Positions 12,129 through 24,809 of a stretch of DNA of 64,000 nt are shown in pieces (within the stretch, counting starts at the first letter, position 1; the number at the start of each line of letters is the position of its first letter). A model generated the notes under the pieces. It saw only the letters and a program-made list of their open reading frames with translations. It was not told where the DNA came from and searched no databases. Source of the stretch: Elysia chlorotica (Eukaryota; Mollusca; Gastropoda; Plakobranchidae); contig RQTK01000353.1 in assembly GCA_003991915.1 (NCBI GenBank), forward strand, positions 256,133 to 320,132. The letters are read 5' to 3'. Made by a program: the position numbers and the translations under genes.

Positions 12129-12420
12129 TAGCGCCACAACTCCACACAGAACACCCAACTATCCGAATCCTGTCGAAATGAAAGTAGTTTTATACTCACA
12201 TTACCAAGTCAATGCTTCGACACTCAAATTCCGCACTTTATAGATAAACAGCAAGGTTCTCGTAGAGCGCGATAAATTGAAAAGTTTCTGTAACTTTTCA
12301 TGCCCGGCCTGCAAAAATTTTTTGAAAGCATTCCACAAACCAAAGTTACACCAGTGCTCTGAGAGTATAGCTTCTGCTTACACCCAAAACTAAGGCAGTA
12401 AGGGTTTTTTTTTTTAAAGA

Positions 12421-12650
12421 ATAAAAAACACCTTTGTCTGGGGCCTAAGCTTGAAGCACCGAAAAACACCTTAGTCTGGGGCCTAAGCTTGTAGCACCGA
12501 AAAACATCTTAGTCTGGGGCCTAAGCCTGTAGCACCGAAAAACATCTTAGTCTGGGGCCTAAGCTTGTAGCACCGAAAAACATCTTAGTCTGGGGCCTAA
12601 GCTTATAGCACCGAAAACGCCTTAGTCTGTGGCCTAAGCTTATAGCACCA
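12421..12650. repeat. 38-bp minisatellite, six copies
   Basis: Six head-to-tail units built around CTTAGTCTGGGGCCTAAGC and TAGCACCGAAAAAC. The paralogous unit at 13200-13225 has a single copy, so the array expanded after the larger duplication or shrank in the other unit. Confidence 0.9.
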
Positions 12651-12784
12651 TTGTACTTAGTGCTCTAAACGGCGGCGCATAAATGCTCTGATCTATGTTC
12701 TTCTTATTTTGAGGGACCGTACAGCAATCCCGTTCTGAGCCGACATAGATTACTAGGAATTCAGAAATAGAATTGCCTCCAAAG

Positions 12785-12926
12785 GGGGGTGCGGTGGTCC
12801 AGGGGTAGAACATCGGCTTCCGACGCAAAAGATCCCGAGTTCGAATCCTGGATGTTGCGCTCCCTACTGGTTGGGTCGGTGTCAGTATAATGTGACTGGC
12901 TGAGACACAGTATAATGTGAATGGCT
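12785..12926 (+). repeat. 3'-truncated SINE copy
   Basis: tRNA head GGTGGTCCAGGGGTAGAAC with box B GAGTTCGAATCC, then the body up to GGCTGAGACACAGTATAATG, stopping at the boundary of the second duplication unit. Confidence 0.8.
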
Positions 12927-13968
12927 GCACCCAACTATCCGAATCCTGTCGAAATGAAAGTAGTTTTATACTCACATTACCAAGTCAATGCTTCGACGCT
13001 CAAATTCCGCACTTTATAGATAAACAGCAAGGTTCTCGTAGAGCGCGATAAATGGAAAAGTTTCTGTAAATTTTCATGCCCGGCCTGCAAAAATTTGTTG
13101 AAAGCATTCCCCATAGATGCACCAGTGCTCTGAGTCTATAGCTTTTACTTACACCCAAAACTAAGGCAAAGAGGGTTCTTTTTAAAAAAAAAAAAGAATA
13201 TAAAACACCTTAGTCCGGGGCCTTAAATCACTGTTGTACTTACTGCTCTAAATGGCGGCGCATAAATGCCCTGATCTATGTCCTTCTCATTTTAAGGGAA
13301 CATAGAGCAATCCCTTTCTGAGCCGACGTAGATTACAAGGAATTCAGAAAAAGAATTGCCTCCAAAGTTCATGAAAACAAATTTAAAAAATGGAAATGAT
13401 TTCAGTGTTAATGTTAAAACTTCCTGCTGCGCTTTAGATTTTTTTTTTCTTTTTGGTCGTGCGCACCAGACTTGTCTTTTTGGCTGTGCGCACCAGACTT
13501 CTGGGAAACCGATTATGCTTGCGCGGCTCTTCTTTCCGAATCTTGAAAAATCATTATTATACACATCACAGTTATGACAACAGTACGCCAAAAATGTCGT
13601 ATTTCAACGAAGTAAAACACACTTCTGGGACTAAAAATGTACAGTTTGATGTCTGTTTGGGTGGGCAGGTGTGATATCGAAACGTGTGTTTAGATTTGGC
13701 TTAAAGAGCCGTGGGGATGCTAACACAAACAAAATTAAAGTCAAGTCGGGAGACTTAGAGAATTTTAATCACGACAGAGCAGAAATGTATGTGTTTAGAA
13801 ATAGAACTTTTTGGAATAAAGATTGTTTTTGGGAAATTTGGATATCAAAATTTTTTTGGCGCGATAATTATATTGTGCGTCATTTGTTTACAAAAGATAA
13901 AATTATTCATCTCGCTTCGTTTTTATGTGGGTACCGTATTAACCCCTTCATGACGAATGTATTTTTAA

Positions 13969-14142
13969 GGAAGTGGCTATTTCTCCGGCAGTCTTGGGTT
14001 GAAATTGCTTGGTGATCAAACTAGGATTAGTTAGGACAGCTGTCTCAGTTACAGACATCATTATTATGATTATGATTGTGGCGTGCGCAAGCGCGAGGAC
14101 GGCAATTTTGTTTGTCCGGTTAACGAATAAATAGCCACTTCC
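13969..14142. mobile_element. Small MITE-like element
   Basis: Terminal inverted repeats GGAAGTGGCTATTT (13969-13982) and AAATAGCCACTTCC (14129-14142) flank about 145 bp without a coding frame. Near-identical direct repeats TATTTTTAA (ending 13968) and TATTTTCAA (from 14143) look like a target-site duplication of 8-9 bp, which would suit a hAT or Mutator-type transposase. The tail of a plus-strand open frame (13671-14015) runs into it. Confidence 0.6.
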
Positions 14143-15107
14143 TATTTTCAAGCTCCATGACGGGTCTTATTCTAGGTACCTATGAAGAAGGCATTTGGTA
14201 AAATTATAGGTGGTGCTAGTAAAACGCTTGGAACTTTTAATGTATCATCACACATGAATGATACACCAATGGAAAAGCTAATTAAATTTTCTTTCCAATG
14301 ATGTATAATTCAAGAGGATTTAAAAAAGGAAAGGTAGGGAAAATGTGAAGAAATAAAAATAGTTTAAGTCCACATCATGACTTGCAGTCTGAATCTCGTG
14401 AAGGGGTCGAAGAAGAAAGAAGGTAAGAACAAACACAAAATTTACTCTTGACAATTGAAAGGTGGTCGGATTCGAACATTTTCAACATCGCGGAATTCAA
14501 CTATCCCAAAAGTTTTTTATTTGACTTGCATTCAGTGCCTTTTGTACGGAGTCACAAAGGCGACGCACATTGTACGTCTAAGCTTCATGGTGAATGGCGA
14601 AATAGGTGGATATGAGGACGCACAATGTACGTGAGCAATGCATCTTTTCACAGAAAATTGGATGTACGGCGTACATTATGTAAAGAATGGGTTAATGAAG
14701 TCTGAAAGTGAACAGGTTTAAAATATAGATGGATACGAATATTGTAAGATATGGGAAAAGGGCGTGGAGAAGAGATAGTTGTAACAGAAAAAGATAGCTG
14801 TTGAAAGAAAAAAATTAAACGTACATCATAGTACAGCAGTCGGTTTTCTTTAATTCTTTGTATTTACCATAATTGGATTTCCAAGTAAAATAATGTAAAG
14901 TTTAAGGCGAAAGATGAACAGGTGAAATTTGAAACTAGATGAAATGTTTGGCGAAGGGTGAGAGTAGATGAGTCCAGAACAATGGAACGTTGGGGTTTGG
15001 TTGAAAAAAAAGGAAAAAGGGGGGAGGGGGGGGAGACAAGGAGATGTGTAGAAGATTATGATAATCTACAAAGAATTTATTTTGTTATTTTTTTTGGGCA
15101 GAGAAAC

Positions 15108-15118
15108 NNNNNNNNNNN
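15108..15118. other. Assembly gap (11 N)
   Basis: Eleven undetermined bases. The sequence right of the gap (from GGCGAAAGGTGTCCATCTG, about 15124) recurs at about 15472, so the gap sits at a roughly 348-bp tandem duplication. Confidence 0.98.
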
Positions 15119-15630
15119 AAAACGGCGAAAGGTGTCCATCTGTCTATTAGAGTCCTCGTACCAACCTCTGCCGATAAAATAGGCTTGTATCGTTCACCCT
15201 TTTTTTTTCTTTCTATCTATTTCTATCTTTTTATCTCTCTCGCTTTTGTTCTGTATATATCTCTTTTTTAACTCTCACTACACTATTTATCTCTCTTCGT
15301 ATCTCTCTCGCTCTCTATCTATCTCTCTCTCTCTCTCTCTCCTCTCTCTCTATCTCTCTCTCCCTCTCTCAGAGTTTAGGTCCAAATCTAATGACCTTTT
15401 CAACCACAGCCGTGGGACGGGTGAACTTCTCAACGACTGTCATCCTAGCTTTCGCCAGCTGTCCGAAAACGGCGAAAGGTGTCCATCTGTCTATTAGAGT
15501 CCTTGTACCAACCTCTGCCGATAAAATAGCCTTGTCTCTCTCATCTATCTATCTCTATCGTTTTATCTCTGTCGCTTTTGTTTTGTCTATATCTCTTTTT
15601 GTAATTCTCACTATTTCTGTTTCTCTTTAA
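15119..15630. repeat. Tandem duplication of about 348 bp with (TC)n
   Basis: GTCCATCTGTCTATTAGAGT with CCAACCTCTGCCGATAAAATA occurs at about 15135 and again at about 15482, each followed by pyrimidine-rich TCTA/TCTC sequence. The (TC)n core is at about 15301-15370. Confidence 0.8.
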
Positions 15631-15869
15631 TATGTAGTAACGTAGGAAATCACTCTAATTCTATTCTATTAAGAAAATGGTTCTTGAAATTTTTTTGAAA
15701 AAAGGAAAAACAAACAAATGGGTCTAGAAAGTATTGAAGCATATCTCTGGGCATGTCTCTTTATTCGAAGCTCACTCCTTGTTTGACTTATTGTATCAAG
15801 AAGATACATATACAGCAACGTGACACTACAGCGGGATGTACTCACAACGATCAAACTAGAGGGGAAAAA

Positions 15870-16350
15870 ATCAGCCGCCAGAGCGGGGCTCGAACTACGG
15901 ACCTTCTGCGTCAGAAGCCGATGTTCTAACCCAGGTCTACCGCGTCCCCAATGGTAAAGTTTCTTTTCGCCTCCCTCTCATTTCAAGCCAAAAAGTCCAA
16001 CATTTTTCTAACGTCTTTCCATCGCAAAATAGATCTTTGCTTAGAGCTACCTCGACGGATACTATTTTTGTAGGACATAATCTCTCTCCTTGTTTTAAGT
16101 TCCAAACAGGTGTCTGATACGGCGAAGAAACCCAAGACTAACATCTGAGAGTTTTACATGCTGCCACACACACAGTGCGGAGATAACAGAACTCCTGTCT
16201 CAGCTGGTTACAATAAACTGACACCGGTCAAAGCAGCAGGAGTCGAAATCGTTGAAACAAAGTTGCCCGATTGTGTGTATCGAACCGGTGGACTTCCCGA
16301 TTGGGTGACCGACACTCTAACACTTGCGCCAGTTTCGTCCCCTGGAATCC
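15870..16350 (-). repeat. SINE fragments (head, then body)
   Basis: A minus-strand tRNA-like head lies at about 15870-15951 (GGTTAGAACATCGGCTTCTG, GTTCGAGCCCC). A second minus-strand fragment at about 16120-16350 holds the body (ACCGGTGTCAGTTTATTG, GAGACAGGAGTT) and a diverged head. Confidence 0.65.
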
Positions 16351-16783
16351 CGAATAATCCTTAACGGAGGCTTTTATAATTTATGTTGACACATTTGACA
16401 CATTTCTATACATTCTTTGTAGATACCCCCACAATATCATCTTCTCTTATCATTATAGAAATCCCTCCAGTTATTCTTTAATTCAAATCAGTCTATGACA
16501 GCTGGTTACACAATATACATTTAGTCTCTTGTCTTCGTTCCTCTTGGCTTGGTTCGAAAGATCCGTAGAGGTCTGAGTGTCAGATTGATCTCAATATGTC
16601 AAGAGGAGCCAGGAGAAAAAAATCCTGATTTATTGTTCCACCTAATTCTTTCGTGTTTACCCGATAACAGGTGGGACAAAGGGGATGAAAAGATGGGAAC
16701 ATGGTGCGCTGGTGAGAGTTCAGTGTGTGGTTTAGAAAGAGTGGGTGACTTAGAAACAGGTAGACAGACAGAGAACGTGAGAG

Positions 16784-16831
<48 letters not shown>

Positions 16832-17565
16832 GTTTTGATAGAAAGAGAGACAAAGATAGAGTGATAGATATAGCAAGGAGGTAAAGAAAAGTATGATAGA
16901 GAGACAGACAGAGAGACAGAGAAAAAAGATCGTGTTAAAAAAAGATGATATTATAAAGTTTTGAAGAGGATGATAGCAAATAAAATCTCGAGTGTGATAC
17001 CAGCACATTATATCAAAATTTAATATTTAATCTTTTGTGTCTTGTGACAAAGGTTTAGTCTATTGTGTCTTATGGCAAAGATTTAAACTAATGTATTATT
17101 TTATGGCTAAGGTTTAGTCTATTGTTTCTACTGACAAAAACTAAGTCTACTTTTCCGCAAGATTCAATGTATATCTGAGCACCCAAAAAATAGAATAGAA
17201 AGTCACCGAAGTACACAAAAGTTTCCAACAAAGATTTCTTCTTCTCACAATAATATTATTGTGAGGTATATCGTTGAACTATAGGCACAGTTAGGACTGT
17301 TTAGGCTAGGTACGCTGAACCAAAAACAAACAAAACAACAGTATTATCCTTTACTAAGTATGCTTAAACTTTAACTTAAATAAATCATTTCTACTCTTGT
17401 CTATACAAAACTGTTTTCAATTTGGTCATTTTAGTCACACGGCCTTCCAGTTTGAGAAGCCTTGTTGTGTGCAATAGACAAAACAACTTAGATTGCGGCT
17501 GAAACATCTCCGTTCTTTACAATAATTATTGTAATAGGGGTAGAATAACTCAGCTGCAGCAGTAA

Positions 17566-17806
17566 GGGGGGCGCGGTGGTCCAGGGATAGAACATCGGCT
17601 TCCGACGCAAAAGGTCCCGAGTTCGAATCCTGGCTGTTGCGTTCCCTACTCGTTGGGTCGGTGTCAGTATTGTGTGACCGGCTGAGACAGGAGTCATGGT
17701 ATCCCCGTGTCAGACGTCCGTCTTGGGGCCCGTCCACAATATAGCCTATATAGCCTATATAGTGCTGCTGTTGGACGTTAAACCAACCCAACCCAACCCC
17801 AACCCC
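17566..17806 (+). repeat. Full-length tRNA-derived SINE with target-site duplication
   Basis: Best copy in the window, 241 bp, flanked by the perfect 10-bp repeat GCAGCAGTAA (17556-17565 and 17807-17816). The head has an A-box-like GGTGGTCCAGGG and a B-box GAGTTCGAATCC. The body includes GGTTGGGTCGGTGTCAGT, GTGACCGGCTGAGACAGGAG and CATGGTATCCCCG. The 3' end is GTTGGACGTTAAACC followed by (AACCC)n. It has no coding capacity and would depend on a LINE for mobilisation. Confidence 0.9.
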
Positions 17807-17816
17807 GCAGCAGTAA

Positions 17817-19182
17817 AGTCAACAAATTAATGTTTATATCGGGTCATGATTAAACTTGCACAGGTGCGGCCATAAATTAATAATATATGCATGATAATAT
17901 TGCTGACATTGTATATTTTCGACGTCTAACGTATTGACAAGTAACCCAAACCGTCTTTAAATTCCTACTGCTTAGAACAGTTTATTTTTACGGTCGAAAC
18001 TTGATTGATAAAGAAAAGTGCCTGAATTGAATTCAATTTTTTTCATAATTATACAACGAAATTTATGTGGAGACACTTATTTTTTATTATAAAGGTTGAT
18101 AGAGAATTATCTTGAGTCTTATGTTGGCGATGCTCCTTATTTCATGTGGTTTACGTTCTCTTTATCTGGTTTTCTGTAAATTGCACATGATAAAACGTCA
18201 AAATTGATAGAGCCGCCTAAAAAATAAGCCAGTTATTAATGTTTTTGTCAATAAAAATTAGGAGGCAGTTGTATTTTCATCAAGGCATATCGTAATAAAC
18301 TTTTTATACCGGTGACAAGATAATTTCTCTATATATTCAAAAAAATAACTGTTCCGTGACAAATATACTTTTAAATTAGAGAGATATGTTTCATAACCAT
18401 TTTAACTGAGGAAAATAAAGTGTTTTATGTTCTCGCTTATAAATAAGAATAGTGTTATAAAGTAAGAACAAGAATAAGAATATTATACAAGTAAGGCATT
18501 TTTCTGTAAAAACATTGATATGAATTCTAATAAAAACATCGGGGGCAACTCACTCACTCCACAGTTCTCTTTCAAACAAAAAATATTTCTTTCATTGGTC
18601 CAACGAGAACTTTGTTTTTACAAGCCTGGGTCGTAAGTACAACGTTGTGATAAGCTTACGCCACGTCTTAAGGTATGAGAATAAGAAATCTTAAATCGAG
18701 CTTACTATAGCGTTGTATGTACGACGCATGGCGCACATTTTCTAGATCCGGAGACCATGAGTTTGTTGATTCTGCAGATAATAGTGTATTTATGAAGCTC
18801 AGAGTTTGTTTTTTCAGGCACATGTATAGTTTATTGATACAAAAGAATTCGTTGAAAAACCTTAAACGCCTTACTCTTTGTAACCTTTGTTTTCAGTTCA
18901 AGACGTTCATACAATTGCTGGTGTCTCTGTGAGCTGAAAAAAATCGAACATGAAGGAAAAAGCAAGAACGGAGTTCAACAGACGAAGGTGCGCGGTCACA
19001 TACACTGTTTATGTGTTGGGTGAAACATTACCGCGTTCAAATCGCTAAAGACAATATTGGTCATTTTCGTTATCGTGTTGAAGTGACACATCCCTTCTAA
19101 TGACTAGTCCTCCCCCCCCCCCCTCTATTCTCCCGACCATCCCAGAGTACGTGTGATGTGTCTATTGTCTTTTCTGTCCCCT

Positions 19183-19259
<77 letters not shown>

Positions 19260-21862
19260 ATCTCTTTCTCTTCTCCCGACCTCTTCGACCAGTCCTCCCT
19301 CTCCCCCCTCTATTCTCCCGACCATCCCAGAGTACGTGTGATTATGGCAACCCAGAAGCTGAAGTCTTGAACACGCTTCACTCTTCACACAGGCGAGAGA
19401 ACACCCAACTGGGCCGCCCGCCGGGACAAACGTTACGTGGCTTATCTGGTCATCTCTCGTCAGCGCCAGACCTACATCACTTGGGCATGACAAAACATCG
19501 TGGAACTCTGTGGCAGATACGATCAATCAAGCCAACATCTAAAGAAGAAATTGAAGAAATTTCGAGCTAGAGCATGGCTTCAGTCGAGATTAGAATCACG
19601 CTTGAGTTAATTTACGTGGAAATAATCGATAAATGACAGAGATTGTGTAATTAAAACACTTGACTTTTAAGTCGAGTTGAGATCGGCAACGAATCGCCTT
19701 GCCAGTTATAGAAAGCACAGTTTACGCCAACACACCAGTACTCTCTCTAATCGGGTCCAGATATCTAGATCGAGTCTGCTGGCCATGAAAATACAGACCG
19801 TTCTGTGGGATTTCTCCTTAAATCTGGAAAAGTTCCTTGTATACGATTAAGTAGTACTATGTAAAACGTGGCGGTTGTTTACAACTCGGCATAAATTTAT
19901 TTTTCGCACTATTATCTTGAGACGAGTTGTAAGGGTACCGCGACTTTTATACTTACTACCAAAGCTTCAATTTTACATTGTCTGAAGCGACCAAACTCTA
20001 CGATTTTCGATGTTAGTTTTTCGATTGTTATGTCAATATCAACGTTTTTACTAGGATTTGAGAATCTTCGACATTGCTTCAAAGTAAAACACACACAAAA
20101 AAGATTTAAGGGTGAATGTTTATTTGAACTTCTTTCTACCACCTTATTTTCCCCACCCTTTGTTTTTTATATCAAACATAATGAAAACGCAACGTGTGTT
20201 GAGGGAAAAACATAAAATGTATTAAAATTTATAAAATTTTGGTTTTAACTTATATAAATATTTCCTCAAGTTATTTTATACGTTTGTTGTTAAAATTTTG
20301 ATAAATTTTAATCTTATAAAATATGTCTGAACTAAGTGATTGCTTTACATTGCATATATGCATTGTATGCGATGCAGGAGATTTTGGGTTAAAATTCACA
20401 ATTGAGCCGGAAGTCATGTCTACCTTTGTGGGACATCAGGTAAATATTGACAAACTTATTTTTGGGACCCATCGCCGTACTATATAAACCTTTTAAATGA
20501 CCCTGGTATACTTAAAAAGAAACAAAACTAGAGAGTGTGAGAAATAAACAAAAAGGGAGAACGTAAGAGAGAAAGTGTGAGAGAGAGAAATAGAGAGATA
20601 ATGTGTGTGTGTGTGCGTGTCTGTGTGTGTCTGTGTGTGTGTGTGTACAGGGTATGATATTTGAGATCAGAAAATCAGCTGAGCCAGAGGCCCAAGGGAG
20701 ATAAGTAGTACGGAATCAACAGACTTAGTTCCCTCCCTTGCTGCATATAAGGTCCAATAATATAATGATGTACTTTTCTCATAATTATGCTGAACACACA
20801 TATACAGCTAAGGCACCACTGTAGAATATTCAGACAGCGCGCTTGCAATTTTCTTTTCGTTAACCCTCCCAGCGCCAATTATTTTGAAAACAGTGTTGCA
20901 TTTACCAGGTTTCTTCAGAAACAGGAGAAACTCTACAAATCTAGGAAAGCCATCTGTTCTATGTCACCACCTGCAAATCTTTATCTCTTGATCAGACAAG
21001 ATCCCCCTAATTACCTCCCGGCATACTTCACACTTTCACTGTGTTCACACCTAATTCCTTCTACCTCAATTTTTACCTACGGTGGCTAGCTTGGCTGGAG
21101 TGCCTAGGAGTCCGTAATGTTATAACGACGTGTATATTTGTTTGTTTGTACCACAGGGGTTTAATTATGGAACCATGTTATTAGTAGTGCATACTTTAGC
21201 ACTGCATATTAAGTGTGGTTAAGAAGACTGGTTGGTATTTATTGTGAATTTGTTGTTGCTGCTGCTGTTGCTTTTGTTGTTTCGTAGGTGTTGTTTTTGG
21301 TGTCGTTGTTGTTGATGCTGTTGTTGTTATTGTTGTTGTTGTTGCTGTTGTTGTTGCTGTTGTTGTTGTTGTTGTTGTTGTAGCTGTTGTTGTTGTTGTT
21401 GCTTTTTTGTTGTTGCTATTGTTGTTCATATTGTTTAGTTGCTGTTGTTGTTGGCTTTGTTTTGTTTTTTACTTTGTTCTGTTTGTTTTTGGGAAATGGT
21501 GGTTATATCATTGTTTATTGAGCAGTTTCAATCATTGCTAGGCATTTTTCTTTAATTATTAGGGCTGCCTCTTTCTGGGGTAGCTCAGTCTTTATAACAG
21601 ACAGCCTCTAACTAGGAGTGCTTGGGAGATCAAGATGCCTCGTTCCCACTGATAATGTCGGTATAATATAATATAATACATTCATACGGGTGGTTTTCAT
21701 GTTTGAGCCAGACAGGAAAAGTGATAAGAAGATAGAGAAATTGAGGTAGACATCAAAACAAAGAAATATAAAACAGAAAGAGTGTGAGAAAGGAGACAAT
21801 CAGAAATACAGAAATAAGGATAAAGAGAGAGACGGATAGAAATATAGGGAAACCAAGGGGGA

Positions 21863-21904
<42 letters not shown>

Positions 21905-21984
21905 GGGAGTGGATGGGGAGAATCTAGAAAGTTTAGGCTTGAAAGAGAATCTGTATGATGGTAAAGATGAGTGGCCATAGAATA

Positions 21985-22037
<53 letters not shown>

Positions 22038-22400
22038 GGGAGTGGATGGGGAGAATCTAGAAAGTTCAGGCTTGAAGGAGAATCTGTATGATGGTAAAGA
22101 TGAGTGGACATAGAATTTAGTCTAATAGTCAGGCACTGCGGTGCCTTTGTGGTCAAGTTATTTAGTCACTTAAACCGGTAATTTTCATACTTTATTATAG
22201 ACCAATAGTTAATTCCTGACTTTTTTTTCTAGGCCAACGCCATTCTTGGTAAGTTGCCATTATTTTTCCTTGCTGCACTACCAAGGAGCCCCATATACCC
22301 ATTCTGTTCTGGGTTGACTCAGAAGTCCAGAAAAAATGTCTATTATATCGCTAGGAATCGAACCAAGGACTTTCACAATGGTGGCCTGACTAACGCCCTT
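17817..22400. other. Gene-poor AT-rich region
   Basis: No gene recognised. It includes (TC)n at 19187-19255 flanked by a direct repeat (CCCTCTATTCTCCCGACCAT at about 19123 and 19308), (GT)n at about 20600-20646, a (TTG)n-rich tract at 21240-21430 and a (GA)n-containing tandem duplication at 21840-22116. Confidence 0.55.
21840..22116. repeat. (GA)n tracts within a tandem duplication of about 134 bp
   Basis: (GA)n followed by GTAGGGGAGTGGATGGGGAG, AATCTAGAAAGTT and AATCTGTATGATGG occurs twice (21868-21981 and 21987-22116). Long Leu/Ser frames on the minus strand are artefacts of this. Confidence 0.9.
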
Positions 22401-22430
22401 ACAATTTCGCCAACGAAAACCCAATGGAGC

Positions 22431-22680
22431 GGGGGGCGCGGTGGTCCTGGGGTAGAACATCGGTTTCCGACGCAAAAGGTCCAGGTTCAGGCCTGGCGAT
22501 TTTGCTTCCTACTGGTTAGGTCGGTGTCAATTTAATGTGATCGGCTGAGACACGAGTCATGGTATCCCCGCCTTGTATCGTGTGTGGCAGCACATAACAT
22601 TGTCAGACGTCTCTTTGAGCCCGTCCATAATATAGACTATATAGTGCTGATGTTGGACGTTAAATCAACTCAACACAACT
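22431..22680 (+). repeat. Full-length tRNA-derived SINE
   Basis: Complete copy: head GGTGGTCCTGGGGTAGAAC, box B region GTCCAGGTTCAGGCC, body GTTAGGTCGGTGTCAATTT, GTGTGGCAGCACATAAC and 3' end GTTGGACGTTAAATCAACTC. No clear target-site duplication was found. Confidence 0.85.
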
Positions 22681-23026
22681 CATACCTATGTAGCTACTAT
22701 GTAGTTCATAGACAGATAATTTCCTCGAATGGTCAGGTGAACCTGTGGCCGAGTTATGCACTCACTGTCGAGGGTCATAGACAGACAAGTGGGTGCTAAA
22801 ATACCTACTCCAGTACATGTAGTCTAGACGTTCCGAATTCGCCTGTCTGACCACACGAAGGAAATAATTGGCACTTTGATAGAACTAGGAAGAGGATTAA
22901 CCGTGGTGGTCTAAGTATTGACTCCGATCTTAGCGGATTTTTTTACTATTCAAAAACAGTTCGTGGTTGGTTTAAATCTAGAGAACCGATACACTTAGGA
23001 GAGGTGAGTGAGTTAGTGAGTGAGTT

Positions 23027-23190
23027 GGTTTAACTAACGTCCAAAGTCATTAGCAAGGCTATATTGTAGACTGATCCCATGATGAATGTCCGACACTTTT
23101 GTGTGCTGCTACACAACATGTAATGACAGTGTGGAGAAACTAGGACTTCTGTTTCAGATGATCACATTTTACTGCCACCAACTGAAATAA
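23027..23190 (-). repeat. SINE fragment
   Basis: Minus-strand 3' half: GTTGGTTTAACTAACGTCC at the left end, then complements of the ATAGCC, CAGCACAC and TGATCATCTGAAAC body segments. No head. Confidence 0.65.
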
Positions 23191-24809
23191 ATGAGATGAA
23201 ATCGAACACATACATTTTAAACGATCGTTGTTTTTGAATCGCGGACCTTCGCATTGGGATAGAAAGCGCTAGTAGTTAACCCAATTCACTTTCTGTTTTG
23301 CCTGAGGGTTGGGGGCAAAGAGAAGTCTACTTATGCTGGAAAAAGAGGTGTTTATTTATGGACAAAACCAGCAAGATAATGTTATGTCTTTTTCCAAATT
23401 GAACAAGACGATGCTGAGTGTGGTCAAGCTATCTGAAGCTAAAAGAACATTACATTACAAGTGTTGTTGTTGATGTACACTCACTCCAGGTAAAGCCAGT
23501 TGATTGCCCTACACGGTGGGCCTCACCTGAGATTACGAATGCACACTGAAGCGAATAATCACGGTTTGGAGACTATCTTTGGAGGAGATTATTCCAGCAT
23601 GGTATGAAACAAAGTTCACTATGTCTACAGTGAGTAAGGGAAGAATATCCGAAAGCGACCTTGCAAATGGTGTCATGGGATTCGTTCAACCAAGCCTTAC
23701 TGTGGTCCGCGCGTAACATTACACGGTGCGCTCTCGTGCGGAGGTTTTCGTTCAATTAGTGCGTGTGTGGACATTGAAGCACCGCCATTGTTTTGACAAC
23801 TGCCCCTCTCCTGGGGTAGATCTAAATGGCTGCGCACGGCGCTTTTCAAGCGATTTGCTTTGCCAAAACAATCTTTAGGAATAACTATGTTTAGAGGCTG
23901 CATGTCTGATGGACGGGGCTTTCTTACCGTATGTCTTGTCTCTACTTCTGGCTTCGTGTCTTGCCGACTAGAAAGTCATCAAGGCGTTGGGTAGGGGCCT
24001 TGGTTAGCTAACAACAACCGACACTCTTACCCAACAGATATTGCCAAGGCTTCCTTATTTACATAACATTTGCAATTAGATCGGCTGAGATAATTATGGG
24101 CTTTGGGTTCTCCGCTATGTATGTGTGTGTGTGTGTGTGCGTTTGTGTGTGTGTGGCAGGCATGCGCAATTGTCAGACGTTAGTCATGTGACCCGTCCGC
24201 GATAGAGCCTCGTTGCTGACGATGGGCGTTGAGAAACCAAACCAAAGCAAACTAATATTCAACCATTCACATAACAACGGCCAACACTCTTACCGAACAC
24301 ATAATTACTGTAGAGGCGTCCATATTTTCGCAATTTTAGAAAGCGCCTTGTGTAAACTAGCACAGCTGCTGCTGCTGCATTTCTTGAAGATGAAAGAATA
24401 TTTTGCTTTTACTATTATTTCAAATAATTATTTATTAGTGATATGTGTTGTTCGAAATAATAATGAGTGCTTGTTAAAGAAAAGTGTTTATCTTTTGAGA
24501 CCACGTTATTAATACAAGGAAATAATCAAAACATTTTTTTCGAGGTGGCTATTCTAGCTTCCAGCATTGGCTGCCGTAAGGCGATACTTCTCCAGGTGTC
24601 AAGCCGTAATACGTACATCATTGTAAAAAGGGGATCTGTTGCTAGCTGTAGCCTCCCAGTCCTAGCTCTTTAGAAAGTTCCTATGCTGCGCGGCGATCTC
24701 AGATCGAGGCAACCGGAACTTAGCCAGTCACATTACACTTGTTTGTTTGTTATTGTTGTTGTTGGTGGTGGTGGTGATGGTGGTGGTGGTGATGGTGTTT
24801 GTTGGGTTA

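Larger units (their letters stand above)
12149..13370. repeat. Diverged tandem duplication (about 0.44-0.64 kb units)
   Basis: Segment 12149-12787 is repeated at 12927-13370: both start CACCCAACTATCCGAATCC, share CTTTATAGATAAACAGCAAG and end with GAATTGCCTCCAAAG. The first unit is longer because it holds the 38-bp array at 12421-12650; a truncated SINE sits between the units. Confidence 0.85.

Noticed and set aside
13671..14015. 114-codon plus-strand open frame, aromatic- and lysine-rich
   Set aside because: No recognisable domain, its last ~16 codons lie in a MITE, and there is no splice or start context support.
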